The notes: a model not told the origin generated them from the letters alone. DNA of 64,000 nucleotides from Candidatus Omnitrophota bacterium (GCA_013177805.1 JABLXU010000015.1:50233-114232), one strand, 5' to 3'; positions 45,502 through 55,323 are shown, counted from the first letter of the stretch. Program-made: numbers and translations.

Positions 45502-46644
45502 CTACGGCCTCAGGGGCTTCGCTTGTTTCAATTTCTGGATCGCCAGTTTCAGATTCCGCTCCACGCCGGGATCCTGGCTGCCATATTGGACCGCGGTTTG
45601 AAACGCCTCCACCGCCTCCGGATATTTATTTTGCATTAAGTAACAGACTCCCAGATTGTTATAAAGATCGGGATTTTGGGGATCGAGGGAGATGGCTTTC
45701 AGCAGATGATCCTGCGCCCGGAGGATGTCTTTCTGATTCAAATACAAAACCGCCAGGAGGCTGTGCGCCTGAGCGTTGGCAGGATCCAATTCCGCGCTTC
45801 TCCGCAAGGCCTGCAGAGCATTGGGATAATAGTTTTGCCGCAGATATTCCTTTCCCAACGCCAGCCAGTTTTCGGATTTATTGGGTGCCCGGCGCGTGGC
45901 CCGCTGCAGATCCACGATCTTGTTCCGGTCACTTTTGAGTTTTTGATACTTCTGCAAAGCGGCCTGCGCCTCTTGCCTTTTGCCCGCTTGGGATAATCCT
46001 TGCGCCAACAAACGGTAAGAGTCGGGATTCGTGGGATCGACGGCGGCCGCGTCTCGAAAGCATTGCAATGCTTTTTCCAGTTGCGATTCCTTCATGGCGG
46101 TTTTCCCCAGCCCCTGCAGCCCCGTTATAGAGCGGGGATTGATCCGCAACAGTTCTTCGAACACCGCGCGGGCCTCGTCATACCGGTGCAGGTTGATGTA
46201 CAAATCCCCCAGGCGGCCGCGCGCGCGGGTGGAGCGGGGATCGGCCTGGATCGCCAGCCGGTAATGCTGTTCCGCGGCCGCAAAATCGTCCTTGAAATTT
46301 TGCAGGTAGATGGCCAACAGTGTATGGCCTTCGGCATGCTGGGGAAACTGCGCCACCAAATCGAGCAGCACGGCGTGCGCCTCATCTAACTTTTCCATGC
46401 CGATGAGTTGGCGGGCTACGGCGGCCTGCAGGTCGGGATCTCTCCCCTTCAGAGTCAACGCTTTTTGGTACCATTCCAGCGCTTCGGCATACAAAAACCG
46501 GTTTTCCGCCTCCTGCGCCTTGGCCACACATTCTTCCAACACATACGGTGGAAGATTTTCGGCCGGCCCCGGCATGGGAGGTTGCCAAATGGCCATCATC
46601 AGGATTCCCAGCATCCATAAGGGCCTGATCGGATGGAAAGCCAT
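45502..46644 (-). CDS. Exported tetratricopeptide repeat protein
   Basis: 380 residues with a hydrophobic export signal (PLWMLGILMMAIW, about 8-20). About nine TPR units follow, e.g. AEALEWYQKALTLKGRDP, AAEQHYRLAIQADPRSTR, ARAVFEELLRINPRS, ALQCFRDAAAVDPTNPDS and LLKAISLDPQNPDLYNNLG. TPR arrays bind partner proteins. AGGAG lies nine bases before the ATG. Its neighbour on the same strand encodes an ASPIC/UnbV propeller, a combination often seen in environmental genomes, so the two may work together at the surface. Confidence 0.87.
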   Translation of the reverse strand: MAFHPIRPLWMLGILMMAIWQPPMPGPAENLPPYVLEECVAKAQEAENRFLYAEALEWYQKALTLKGRDPDLQAAVARQLIGMEKLDEAHAVLLDLVAQFPQHAEGHTLLAIYLQNFKDDFAAAEQHYRLAIQADPRSTRARGRLGDLYINLHRYDEARAVFEELLRINPRSITGLQGLGKTAMKESQLEKALQCFRDAAAVDPTNPDSYRLLAQGLSQAGKRQEAQAALQKYQKLKSDRNKIVDLQRATRRAPNKSENWLALGKEYLRQNYYPNALQALRRSAELDPANAQAHSLLAVLYLNQKDILRAQDHLLKAISLDPQNPDLYNNLGVCYLMQNKYPEAVEAFQTAVQYGSQDPGVERNLKLAIQKLKQAKPLRP

Positions 46645-46812
46645 AGAGTTCTCCTGAAATTTCTTTCAACCGATTCTCCCTGAGGACCGATTCCCATGTC
46701 AAGCATCCTCCTCGCGTCCGGTCTTCTGGCATTTCCCCCGACTGCCTTGTCAAAGGGCTGGGGCCTGCCGATAATGGCATCAACCTAGGAAGTTCCCTGG
46801 AGGAAAAAAAAC

Positions 46813-47550
46813 ATGAAAGCGTATCCGTGCCTCGTTCTGCTTGCCGTGGGATTGACTCCTCTCGCCTTTTCCCAAGGCGAGGCAGGTTTTATCGAAGCCA
46901 CCCCGGTTTTTGCCAATATCACGGTGGACGGGAATGTGAGTGATTGGGAGGGGATCGAACCGGCCTATGTCGATGACATCGGTGACAACGCCGGATCCTA
47001 CTTCGATTACGCCGCAGCCTATCTCGCGAACAACAACAACTATCTGTTCATCCGGATCACGTTCGCGTCCGAGGCCCCGTACGGCGATTATGCCTACATG
47101 ACCAACATCGTGTTCAATACCGATCTGGACCGCGCCACCGGCTATGGTTTCGCCGGATTGACCGGCTCGGAGTTCTTCATCCAGGCCGGCGGGGTTTATG
47201 ATCAGCGGTCCGGCCAGAATTTCGTCGATGTGTACGAACAAACCGCCGAAAACAACTACGGCGCGTTCGCCTTCGCCGACGTTGCTCCCTTCGACAACAC
47301 TACGGAAGTCGAAATCCGCCTGCGCCGGGACCTGACCTTCAGCAATGACGCTAACGGCATGCCGGGATTGCTCAATCCCGACAATGCCCCGCTTTTCGAG
47401 TATCCGGACTTCATGATTCTCTTCGAGGCGGAAACTCCAGAATTCAGTGGCGTTGAATTTATGCCCAACGCGGATCCCGCTGGCGGAGAGACGGGCATCT
47501 ATTACACCTTTGCCGAAGGCACGGGGGTGGAGGCGTGGCCGTTGTATTGA
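46813..47550 (+). CDS. Secreted CBM9-like (DOMON-type) carbohydrate-binding protein
   Basis: 245 residues, signal peptide 1-20 (LAFSQ). The opening ANITVDGNVSDWEGIEPAYV is the hallmark of family 9 carbohydrate-binding and related jelly-roll modules. DYAAAYLANNNNYLFIRITF and EVEIRLRRDLTF fit the later strands. No catalytic domain is attached, so it may act as a free binding module or part of a surface complex. GGAGG precedes the start. Confidence 0.75.
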   Translation: MKAYPCLVLLAVGLTPLAFSQGEAGFIEATPVFANITVDGNVSDWEGIEPAYVDDIGDNAGSYFDYAAAYLANNNNYLFIRITFASEAPYGDYAYMTNIVFNTDLDRATGYGFAGLTGSEFFIQAGGVYDQRSGQNFVDVYEQTAENNYGAFAFADVAPFDNTTEVEIRLRRDLTFSNDANGMPGLLNPDNAPLFEYPDFMILFEAETPEFSGVEFMPNADPAGGETGIYYTFAEGTGVEAWPLY

Positions 47551-47581
47551 CCAATCGGATGAAAACCGCTCTCAGCCTGGC

Positions 47582-48205
47582 TTATTCGATGCGGGCGCCA
47601 GGAACGAAGACGGCAATGTCTCCGATGCTTTTGAGACCGTTGGTAGGGTCGTAGCGTAGGGTGTAATCATCGCCATTGGGCGCGCCGGTCCACAGCCCCA
47701 ACGTCCCGGCGTTCGGACCGAACGATTTGACATAGGCGCGGGCGGGACATCCCAATTGCGACGAAAGCGACATCGCCTGGTCGCGCATGGCGAAAGGCGG
47801 GAAATAGGCCCAATAATCCCCGCAGACCGCCGTGCCGTTCGGCCGTTCCCCCCTGGGAATCATCAGATACCGGTACCAGGTCCATTTGTTGGCGGCCTCG
47901 GGCTGGCCGCTGTCTTTCTGGTAGGGCGGAGGGAACACATCGTTGGGAATACTGCTCAAATACGCGACCGGCGTGCTTAACAAGTGCAAGAATCCAAAAG
48001 GCGGGTAATCATTGCAATCCAGGTTGTACTGGTCCAAGGCCATCCCGATGGAACGCAGATCCGATTTGCAACGGGCCACCTTGGCGCGGGTCTGCGCGTT
48101 CAAAAAATTGGGAACCGCGATGGCCGCCAAAATGCCAATAATCGCTACCACAATTAACAACTCGATCAGTGTGAATCCCCGGGTCCGCCGGTACAAACGT
48201 GCCAT
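47582..48205 (-). CDS. Type II secretion/type IV pilus-like pseudopilin
   Basis: 207 residues. The prepilin cleavage site and helix are unmistakable: RGFTLIELLIVVAIIGILAA (about 9-28), with Glu at +5. NFLNAQTRAKVARCKSDLRS and a YPPFGF segment follow, typical of pseudopilin-like proteins of planctomycete-like and candidate-phylum bacteria. PilD-type peptidase would cut after Gly10. The remaining globular head is unique to such lineages, and the protein probably contributes to secretion or a surface fibre. GGAG lies upstream of the ATG at 48205. Confidence 0.92.
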   Translation of the reverse strand: MARLYRRTRGFTLIELLIVVAIIGILAAIAVPNFLNAQTRAKVARCKSDLRSIGMALDQYNLDCNDYPPFGFLHLLSTPVAYLSSIPNDVFPPPYQKDSGQPEAANKWTWYRYLMIPRGERPNGTAVCGDYWAYFPPFAMRDQAMSLSSQLGCPARAYVKSFGPNAGTLGLWTGAPNGDDYTLRYDPTNGLKSIGDIAVFVPGARIE

Positions 48206-48481
48206 CTTCCTCTCCCTCTGGATTGCGGTTATCCGGTCTCTTCTGCCGGTCTGGGATTTTACATAATTCTACCTTGGCTGGTCAACTCAAACGATCACTC
48301 GCTACTTCTTTTCATTTTTTCATTTGGTCTATTTTCAAGTCCCGCATGGATGAATGTCAAGGAACCGGAAAGTGATGATTCCTCCTTTCGCTGGGGCATC
48401 CCAGTGCGGTTATTGTGTTATTGTGGTTATTGTGTAATGCTGGTTCCCCGGTTCAACAAAAATGGGAAGGAGATGAAAACG

Positions 48482-49612
48482 ATGAGCCATAGACTATATT
48501 GGGTTTGTTCATTGGCCCTGTTTTGTTTATGGACTGTTCCAGGTTTTAGCGGGGAAATCCGGTATGTTTCGAACGATTCCTTCCGCCTGGTGGTCTGCCC
48601 CGCTTCGCCGGGCAATCCACGCAACAGCGAGGCCGATATCGTTGATCTTAACGATGGATCCCTGCTGTTGGCCTGGAGCCGGTTCAGCGGCAATGAGGAC
48701 GATGCTTCGGCGGTGATCATGGCAAAAAAAAGCCGGGACCAAGGCCGTACGTGGGACGAACCATTCGTCCTGCAAGAAAATTTCGCCAAGCAAAATGTCA
48801 TGAGCGTATCGTTTCTGCGCTTGGCCTCGGGGAAGATCCTCTTCTTCTTTCTCGCCAAAAACGGGCCCAGCGATCTCCATCTCTATGTCCGCATTTCAGA
48901 CAATGAAGCCCAAACCTGGTCGGATCCACGGAAGGTTACCCAAGGCCCCGGCTATCACATCATGAACAACGCCCGGCCCATTCAACTCCGTTCCGGCCGT
49001 ATCTTGTGCCCCATCGCCTGGACTTCGAACATTGCCACTCAATATCAGGAACAGGTTTGTTTTTGCTATTATTCGGACGACGAAGGCGCTACCTGGCAGA
49101 AATCCCAATCCACCGTCCAACTCGGCTCATCACCCGCCATGGAACCCGGACTGGTGGAATTGAAAAATGGAACCGTTATGATGATCATCCGGACCGCCCT
49201 GGACCGGATCTACCAAGCGTTCAGCCCGGATGGAGGAAACACGTGGGGATCTCCCGAACCTACCTCCTTGACCGCCCCCGCCGCCCCCTCGACCATTGAC
49301 CGGATTCCCGCCACCGGTGACTTGCTGATGGTTTGGAACAACAATCCCTTGGGAAACAAAGCTGGCTGGCAAGGCCGCACGCCCCTAACCACCGCCATCA
49401 GCACCGACGAAGGGAAAAGTTGGACGCATGTGAAAAATATCGAGGACGATCCCGATTCCGGTTTCGCCTATACCAGCATCACCTGGGCGGACAACCGGGC
49501 GCTTCTCACGTATTACCACTGGAAAAAGGGAAGCCCCAATTTTGTGGACACGGACTTGATCCTGCGCTCGGTGCCGGTCCCGGCGCTCTATACGGAGACC
49601 CGCGAGAAGTGA
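48482..49612 (+). CDS. Secreted sialidase-like (BNR/Asp-box) glycosidase
   Basis: 376 residues. The ATG at 48482 is nine bases from AAGGAG; the in-frame ATG at 48473 abuts it and is less likely. After a signal peptide (about 1-22) a six-bladed propeller is marked by Asp-boxes SRDQGRTW, SDDEGATW, SPDGGNTW and STDEGKSW. GSSPAMEPGLVELKNGTVMMIIRT resembles the catalytic region of bacterial exo-sialidase-like proteins. It probably removes a terminal sugar from glycans, but the specificity (sialic acid or other) cannot be told. Confidence 0.85.
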   Translation: MSHRLYWVCSLALFCLWTVPGFSGEIRYVSNDSFRLVVCPASPGNPRNSEADIVDLNDGSLLLAWSRFSGNEDDASAVIMAKKSRDQGRTWDEPFVLQENFAKQNVMSVSFLRLASGKILFFFLAKNGPSDLHLYVRISDNEAQTWSDPRKVTQGPGYHIMNNARPIQLRSGRILCPIAWTSNIATQYQEQVCFCYYSDDEGATWQKSQSTVQLGSSPAMEPGLVELKNGTVMMIIRTALDRIYQAFSPDGGNTWGSPEPTSLTAPAAPSTIDRIPATGDLLMVWNNNPLGNKAGWQGRTPLTTAISTDEGKSWTHVKNIEDDPDSGFAYTSITWADNRALLTYYHWKKGSPNFVDTDLILRSVPVPALYTETREK

Positions 49613-49669
49613 TGATCTTGCTTCCGGGGGGAGGTTTTCTCCCGCTCTTGTTTGAAGACGCTGATAAAC

Positions 49670-49705
49670 AAAGGCCGGTGGAATGGTTCCTTCCGGCCTT
49701 TCCTG
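49670..49705. terminator. Hairpin between the convergent sialidase and cold shock genes
   Basis: AAAGGCCGG (49670-49678) pairs with CCGGCCTTT (49693-49701), extended by an inner GGAA/TTCC stem. A/T runs flank both sides, so it can serve as a terminator in both directions. Confidence 0.7.
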
Positions 49706-49815
49706 GATTTACGTTTTTCAGGAATTGATATGGCAATCTGAGCACCGTTACCCGGGTTGTATCCGATCGAAACTACGAAGCAGGGAAATGACGTACGACC
49801 GCCACCGGATTTGGT

Positions 49816-50019
49816 TTACCCCACCTTTTTGACGCCGACGGCTTTCTGCCCTTTGGCGTCTTCTTGAATCTCGAACTCGACTTGATCGTTTTCGTGAAGT
49901 GTTTTGAACCCATCCCCCACGATGCCCGTATAATGGACAAAGATGTCCTTACCACCCTCATGTTCGATAAATCCGTATCCCTTCTGCTCATTGAACCATT
50001 TCACTCGACCGACAGACAC
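49816..50019 (-). CDS. Cold shock domain protein (CspA family)
   Basis: 67 residues, one OB-fold that binds single-stranded RNA/DNA. RNP1 is KGYGFI (13-18) and RNP2 IFVHY (26-30). The start is GTG at 50019 with AAAGGAG nine bases upstream. An ATG at 50024 lies in another frame and ends after seven codons. The upstream gap 50020-50648 contains no other gene; a long leader, as usual for csp mRNAs, is plausible. Confidence 0.93.
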   Translation of the reverse strand: MSVGRVKWFNEQKGYGFIEHEGGKDIFVHYTGIVGDGFKTLHENDQVEFEIQEDAKGQKAVGVKKVG

Positions 50020-50648
50020 TGCATTGATCTCCTTTCGTTATTCCAATCCTGCGTGCTCCTGGGGCTTATCTCCGCTCTGATTTCAGCGCGGTCCCTGCTT
50101 CCGCCTTGATTGAATCTCACGGGGATAGGCCCGATTCGTGTATTCATCCGCAAAAATCATATGAGGAATCGCACCGGATAGGAAGTCATCTCTGCGAAAT
50201 GCGACAATGGAATATTTTTTATAAAATTTTCAATAAAATCTATAATCTCCCTTCTCCTTTGAGAATGTCCAGTAGGGCTGTCCTGCCAGCACGATATTCG
50301 CTCGTTTTCTCAGCCATCGGATAAATCGGTACCAACAATACAGCCTCGCTCAAGACTAGGTTGGATGTCTCCAGACCGGAGGGAAATTCAGCGGCTGCCG
50401 TCCTGGGCAATGGAGGCTAGGCACAGGCGTGGCCCACGCCAGACCGGCGGTTTGGTACTTGTTGCGTTGCCGGGGAGCCGAGGGAACCTAATGGCGGCCA
50501 GGATTCGGGATGAATCATTCGTTCTTGCGAATGACCGGCACGAACCTGGGATCTTTTATCCCAGTTCCCTATTCGTCCCCCTGTGGTGTATGAGAAAATG
50601 ATTTGTAGCGTACCTATTCCTCGTGGCTGGATTCACAGGAAGAAATCC

Positions 50649-51464
50649 ATGGACGAAATCCTGGAAAAAACCATTGAAACACTGGGCATCCAACGGATTC
50701 GCCGTCATATTTTCTTATGCTGCGACCAAAGCATCCCCAAGTGTTGCGCCAAAGAAGCGGGTCTGGAATCCTGGAACTATTTAAAAAAGCGGTTGGATGA
50801 ATTGCGGTTGACGGGCGAAGGCGGGGTATACCGGACCAAGGCCAACTGTCTCCGGATCTGCCATCGCGGACCGATTGCCGTGGTTTACCCAGAGGGAACC
50901 TGGTATCATTCCTGTTCGCCTCCCATCGTGGAACGTATCATCCAGGAACATCTCATTGGCGGGCATCCGGTGATGGAGTATCTAATCACCCATCATCCCT
51001 TGCAAGCCCCGAGCCGGTTGACCATGACCCCCGAACGGTTGATTCGAAATTTCGCGGTTTTGGACGAATGGGAAGAGCGGTACCGGTTCATTATTGATTT
51101 GGGCCGCCAACTAACTCCCATGCCGGATGATCTGAAAACCGAGGAAAACCGCGTTCACGGATGCATCAGCCGCGTATGGATGGTTTCCAAGGTCACGGCC
51201 ACCGATCCGCCCCGCCTGGATTTTTTGGCCGACAGTGACGCCCAAATCGTCAAAGGCTTGATCGCTATCTTGCTGATCATTTATGCCAACAAGACTCCGC
51301 AGGAAATTCTCAGCGTAGACATCGAGGGCTTCTTCGAACGATTAGGCCTGGAACAACAGATCAGCCCCAATCGCCGCAACGGATTTTTTGCCATGGTCAA
51401 ACGGATTCGAATGTTGGCGGAAAGTCACGCGGAGAGTGCGGGATTGAAAACACCCCGCAATTGA
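50649..51464 (+). CDS. Fusion of thioredoxin-like [2Fe-2S] ferredoxin and SufE
   Basis: 271 residues. Residues 1-118 match the thioredoxin-like [2Fe-2S] ferredoxin family: [34 protein letters not shown]; the four cluster ligands are probably C24, C32 or C33, C67 and C71. Residues about 120-271 are SufE, with the sulfur-accepting C172 in [12 protein letters not shown]. SufE takes persulfide from a cysteine desulfurase (SufS) and passes it to the SufBC2D scaffold. A covalently attached ferredoxin could supply electrons for cluster building. AGGAAG precedes the ATG at 50649; the longer upstream frame is rejected. No other suf gene is near. Confidence 0.88.
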   Translation: MDEILEKTIETLGIQRIRRHIFLCCDQSIPKCCAKEAGLESWNYLKKRLDELRLTGEGGVYRTKANCLRICHRGPIAVVYPEGTWYHSCSPPIVERIIQEHLIGGHPVMEYLITHHPLQAPSRLTMTPERLIRNFAVLDEWEERYRFIIDLGRQLTPMPDDLKTEENRVHGCISRVWMVSKVTATDPPRLDFLADSDAQIVKGLIAILLIIYANKTPQEILSVDIEGFFERLGLEQQISPNRRNGFFAMVKRIRMLAESHAESAGLKTPRN

Positions 51465-51556
51465 TCAGACATAGGAACCATAAAGGAACCATAAGAAGTT
51501 CCCCCCGGTTCTCACTGGAACCATTCCTCCACAATGCTAATTTTCACGGCTGATTT

Positions 51557-52999
51557 TCACGCGCAGGCGGCCGCGAATTCCAACTGGGGACATAGTGCTT
51601 GGATCACATCCGCGGCGGAATAGGAAAGATTGCCATTTTGCAAAAATCGTTGAACCAAGGATAACTCCTGCCCCGTAGTGACCAATGGCTTTTCCACATA
51701 GCCGGAACGTTGCACTTGGCCCAGTCCGATATTGGCCATCAACGCGTTACAGAGGCACTTCCGTCCCACCGTGTCCTCGGCGCGGCCCGATTTCCGCAGA
51801 TAATCCTCCACCGGCTCGGAAGGGCACCGGTACTGCACCCGGCCATCCCCGGTTTTGTACGGCGTCCGCAAATATCCCAAATCGCATATCCGGGGCCGCT
51901 GGGCGTACAGTTCCGGATTGGTAAGAGAATCTTCCAGCAAAACCACCTTGAAGGGAAATCCTGTTGGGGAAGCGAGGGGATCAGTAAACACCCGGGCGCT
52001 GCCTTCCGCGATCTTCTGGAGAATCGACTGCTTGATCTCCGGCTTCAGCCCGGATTCCTCGCATAACGCGAACGGAGTGCCGATCTGCACGCCGGCCGCT
52101 CCTTGATCTAACGCTTCCCGCACTTTGCCGGGATCGCCATAGGAACCGGCTAGCCAGTAAGGGAGGCCCAATTCCTTGATTTTGTCGAGATCCACTTCAT
52201 CCCGTTCGCCATAGATCGGTTCGCCGTTCTCGTTCAGTTGCAGCGGGCCCCGTGGAGGGGCGTTATGCCCTCCCGCCGTGGGGCCTTCGATGACAAAACC
52301 ATCCACATGGCCGGTGGATTTCCGCATAAGAGAAATCGCCAACGTCACAGAAGCGATAATCGCCAGAAAACTGGGGCGCTTCAACGGATGCCCGATGGGT
52401 CCGATGACCTTCTCCGGATTGAAACGCATCCGGAAATCATCCCCCGCGCCGGAATCTGCCACGCTGATTTTCAACGTGGCTTCCTCATGATTGACGTACT
52501 TATCCAGCACGCCAGGGATTTCCCGGGGAATCCCCGCGCCCATCAGAATATAGTCCACCCCCGCCAGCATCGCGCCATAGATGGACGCCAGATTGGGCAT
52601 CTGGATTTTTTCCAGATAGTTGATTCCCACCGGCCCTTTATGTCCTTCCTTTGCGAGAAAGACTTCGATGAAATTCGAAACCACCGTCATTTCCAACAAG
52701 GCGCGGCTGGGATTCAAGGAATACATGGGGATCCGCTTGAACGCCCGGTTGATGGCCTTGCCGCAGGGAACGAAATAATTGTCATAAATCCGCTGCGCGA
52801 TTTCCGGCATGGGGAAATGATCCAACGCCCGGCGCAAATGGCCGCCGGGATCCCCCAACTGCAACCGGCGGGCCATCACGGTATCCAACGCCGTGCCCGA
52901 CACGACACCCAATTGCCCCAGTTTGGAGACCGCTTTCGCGAGCACCCAATGGGATACACCCGCTCCCATGCCGCCTTGAATAATCACTGGTAAATTCAT
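51557..52999 (-). CDS. Nitronate monooxygenase / FabK-like FMN-dependent enzyme
   Basis: 480 residues, longer than usual for the family (about 320-360), with an extra C-terminal region. The TIM-barrel landmarks are VIIQGGMGAGVSHWVLAKAV (5-24), NLASIYGAMLAGVDYILMGAG, VIEGPTAGGHNAPPRG (FMN phosphate and active-site His region), PYWLAGSYGDPGKVREALDQG and AAGVQIGTPFALCEESGL. The C-terminus carries several Cys (CDLGYL, RKCLCN) as in long NPD-type proteins. Substrate unknown; nitronates and enoyl-ACPs are both handled in this family. The gene stands alone. Confidence 0.87.
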   Translation of the reverse strand: MNLPVIIQGGMGAGVSHWVLAKAVSKLGQLGVVSGTALDTVMARRLQLGDPGGHLRRALDHFPMPEIAQRIYDNYFVPCGKAINRAFKRIPMYSLNPSRALLEMTVVSNFIEVFLAKEGHKGPVGINYLEKIQMPNLASIYGAMLAGVDYILMGAGIPREIPGVLDKYVNHEEATLKISVADSGAGDDFRMRFNPEKVIGPIGHPLKRPSFLAIIASVTLAISLMRKSTGHVDGFVIEGPTAGGHNAPPRGPLQLNENGEPIYGERDEVDLDKIKELGLPYWLAGSYGDPGKVREALDQGAAGVQIGTPFALCEESGLKPEIKQSILQKIAEGSARVFTDPLASPTGFPFKVVLLEDSLTNPELYAQRPRICDLGYLRTPYKTGDGRVQYRCPSEPVEDYLRKSGRAEDTVGRKCLCNALMANIGLGQVQRSGYVEKPLVTTGQELSLVQRFLQNGNLSYSAADVIQALCPQLEFAAACA

Positions 53000-53073
53000 A
53001 TACGCTCTAGATCCTTTTCACTGATACCCGTCAGGGAATGTCCTTCCGTACAATACGGGAACCTAGTTTGATT

Positions 53074-53082
53074 TGCTATAAT
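53074..53082 (+). promoter_or_regulatory. Extended -10 promoter element (TGCTATAAT)
   Basis: TGnTATAAT is a perfect extended -10 box; no -35 match lies at the right distance. It is not followed by a credible gene but by the inverted repeat at 53128-53199. Confidence 0.45.
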
Positions 53083-53127
53083 ATGACAAATCCCGATACA
53101 ATCGTAGGGCTGTCCACCGGACGATGT

Positions 53128-53199
53128 GTTGAATACCGGGCATGGTCACCCGGTTGAACCCCGATTTCAAGACCTTTTTTTCCAGGCCCGGTATTCAAC
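53128..53199 (+). ncRNA. Candidate structured RNA with 14-bp inverted repeat
   Basis: GTTGAATACCGGGC (53128-53141) and GCCCGGTATTCAAC (53186-53199) are perfectly complementary, enclosing 44 bases. A consensus extended -10 box lies 46 bases upstream, and AAAAC/GTTTT plus six T at about 53307-53322 could end a transcript of roughly 230 bases. The 831-base gap 53000-53830 otherwise has no convincing gene. RNA function or a mobile-element remnant are both possible. Confidence 0.35.
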
Positions 53200-53830
53200 C
53201 TGCGTTTTCCGCCGCATATTCCAGCGGCCGACGGACCGCTTGTACCACCCGCCGGTCTTGCTGCTTCGTGGTTTCCCGATGAGACACCCTCCTTTGCGCA
53301 GGGGAAAACACAGCGTTTTTTAGGGGAGAATCATCCCTTCGCCACCGGTAGAAACACAAACACCAGCATCCCGGGAGGCTCCACGTTGCGGATGGACTCT
53401 GGGAGCACCCGGAGAATCGATTGCCGCATCTCGTGATGTCATTACGGCTGACTTGCTCTGCCGTGGGGGAATCCAGTAACCACCAGGCGGAGGAACATCC
53501 GCCTATTTATTGTATTTCTTATATTATACTGGTCCCGGGCCGGATTCAAACCTTATTTGTGAGGAACCTTGGAGGGACCGGAACAATCTGCTCGAATTCC
53601 ATCTGCGGCGGTTGAGGCCGAGCGTTTCCTGATAATTCTTCCTGGTAATCCTTCCTGGCTGTGCGGAATGGTTTGTCCCGGATGAAGATCAACCGAAGAA
53701 GAATTCGGGTTCCTTTACCGGCTCCTCGTATCCGATGAAAATAAGGCGGGAAAAACCGGCGGGAAAAGAAGCGGTCCACCCGCTGAATATTCCTGCTCCG
53801 GTTTGCGTAAGGATAGTAAGGGCGATCTTC

Positions 53831-54970
53831 ATGAATGCCGTATACAATTATTTGCTGATCGCGTTTTTCGCCATCAGCATTCTCGACTTCGATTATTTCT
53901 CGGTTTCGGTGATCGGCATGATCATCGTGATCCGGTATTTCTATTCCCTTTTTTATACAAAACAACCCCGGTCGTACCTGTTTTTTTATTTTACGGGACT
54001 GGCGATCGTTCTGGTGAATTGGCGTTATCCCACAATTCAACTTCCCTTGACCTTCATCACCCTGGCCATCTTGGAGTGCATCCGGATTATCATCATGGCG
54101 GTTTTACGGTATCCCGACACCATCCAGAATTTCCAGGCGCTCACGGAGGAACTGGAACGGCGGGTCGAACAGCGGACGGCGGAATTGCGCGAAACCAACC
54201 TGCAACTGCAACAGGCGAACCTGAAGCTCCTCGAACTGGATCAAATGAAGACCGCCTTTGTATCCCAAGCTTCCCACGATCTGCGTACCCCTTTGACAGC
54301 CATCAAAGGCAGTTTGGACAATCTCATGATGGGCGTGGCCGGCGAACTCAATGACAAACAAAAAAAAATCATGCTGCGGGCCACGCGCTCAGTGGACCGC
54401 CTAACCCAATTAATCAATGATATTCTGGATCTCAACCGGATCGAGTCGGGCCGTGTAACATTAGAAAAATCTGTTATTTCCCTCCACACGATCATGGAAC
54501 AAAGCCTTTTGGAGAATCAGCCCGCCGCGGAAAAAAAACAGATCCGCCTGCAGGCCTCCAACGATGCCGGCCCCATTTTTCTGCACGCGGATCCCAGCAA
54601 AATCGAACGCGTCTGCGGCGAGTTGATCAGCAACGCCATCAAATACACCCCACCAGGCGGTTGGATCCAGGTGAAATTAGCCCGCTCCGGCCCGCACGCG
54701 GTTTTAACTGTTCAAGACACAGGGATCGGTATGACCGCGGAAGAATGTGGTAAGATATGGGAGCGGTTTTACCGCACCACGGAATCGCAAAAAATCGCCA
54801 AGGGGAGTGGCCTCGGCCTCTCCATCGCCAAGGAACTCATCGAACTGCACGAAGGATCCATCACGGTGGATTCCACACCCGGCATGGGAACCCGGTTCAC
54901 TGTCACCTTGCCTCTGGCCCAATCGTTGGATACTGAACATGAACCATACGACAATTCTAATTGTGGATGA
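53831..54970 (+). CDS. Membrane sensor histidine kinase
   Basis: 379 residues from the ATG at 53831. About four membrane helices fill residues 1-100 (NYLLIAFFAISILDF, VIGMIIVIRYFY, YLFFYFTGLAIVLV, LTFITLAILECIRIIIMAVL). A coiled coil (about 108-145) follows. The HisKA domain has phospho-acceptor H149 in SQASHDLRTPLTAIKG. The ATPase has N box ELISNAIKYTPPGG, G1 DTGIGM and G2 GSGLGLSIAKELIELH. There is no extracellular sensor domain, so it may sense through the membrane or a partner. Its end overlaps the response regulator gene by 32 bases. Confidence 0.92.
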   Translation: MNAVYNYLLIAFFAISILDFDYFSVSVIGMIIVIRYFYSLFYTKQPRSYLFFYFTGLAIVLVNWRYPTIQLPLTFITLAILECIRIIIMAVLRYPDTIQNFQALTEELERRVEQRTAELRETNLQLQQANLKLLELDQMKTAFVSQASHDLRTPLTAIKGSLDNLMMGVAGELNDKQKKIMLRATRSVDRLTQLINDILDLNRIESGRVTLEKSVISLHTIMEQSLLENQPAAEKKQIRLQASNDAGPIFLHADPSKIERVCGELISNAIKYTPPGGWIQVKLARSGPHAVLTVQDTGIGMTAEECGKIWERFYRTTESQKIAKGSGLGLSIAKELIELHEGSITVDSTPGMGTRFTVTLPLAQSLDTEHEPYDNSNCG

Positions 54971-55313
54971 TGAAGAAGAACTGCGCGAGAATCTGCAGGA
55001 TTTACTGGAATTCAAGGGATACCGGGTGGAAACGTTCGCCACGGGAGAGGAATTTTTGGAAGAATTCGATTCCATCTCCGGCGACCTGGTGCTGCTCGAC
55101 ATCCAACTTCCCGGGGTGGATGGCCTGGAAGTCTTGCGCCGCATAAAGGCGCGGCGGCCGCAAATGCCGGTGGCCATGGTCAGCGCCTCATCGGTCCGCG
55201 GCATTCTTGACCAGGCTGAGGCCTATGGGGCGGACCGGATCATTCTGAAACCCTATTCCCATGAAGACATTTTGCGGGCCGTCGAGGAAATCGTGAACCG
55301 CGCCGGCGGGTAG
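54939..55313 (+). CDS. Single-domain response regulator
   Basis: 124 residues, a CheY-like receiver only. The acidic pocket is VDDEEE (9-14), phospho-acceptor D54 in LLDIQLPGVDG, and Lys in ILKPYS. With no output domain it would act by protein contact or as a phosphorelay step. It starts inside the histidine kinase gene in another frame, implying translational coupling, and is followed ten bases later by the receiver-PP2C gene. Confidence 0.93.
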   Translation: MNHTTILIVDDEEELRENLQDLLEFKGYRVETFATGEEFLEEFDSISGDLVLLDIQLPGVDGLEVLRRIKARRPQMPVAMVSASSVRGILDQAEAYGADRIILKPYSHEDILRAVEEIVNRAGG

Positions 55314-55323
55314 AAACACGGCC

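Noticed and set aside
53126..53323. 65-codon ORF covering the inverted repeat
   Set aside because: No ribosome site, and the 14-bp inverted repeat and its loop dictate its sequence; an RNA is likelier.
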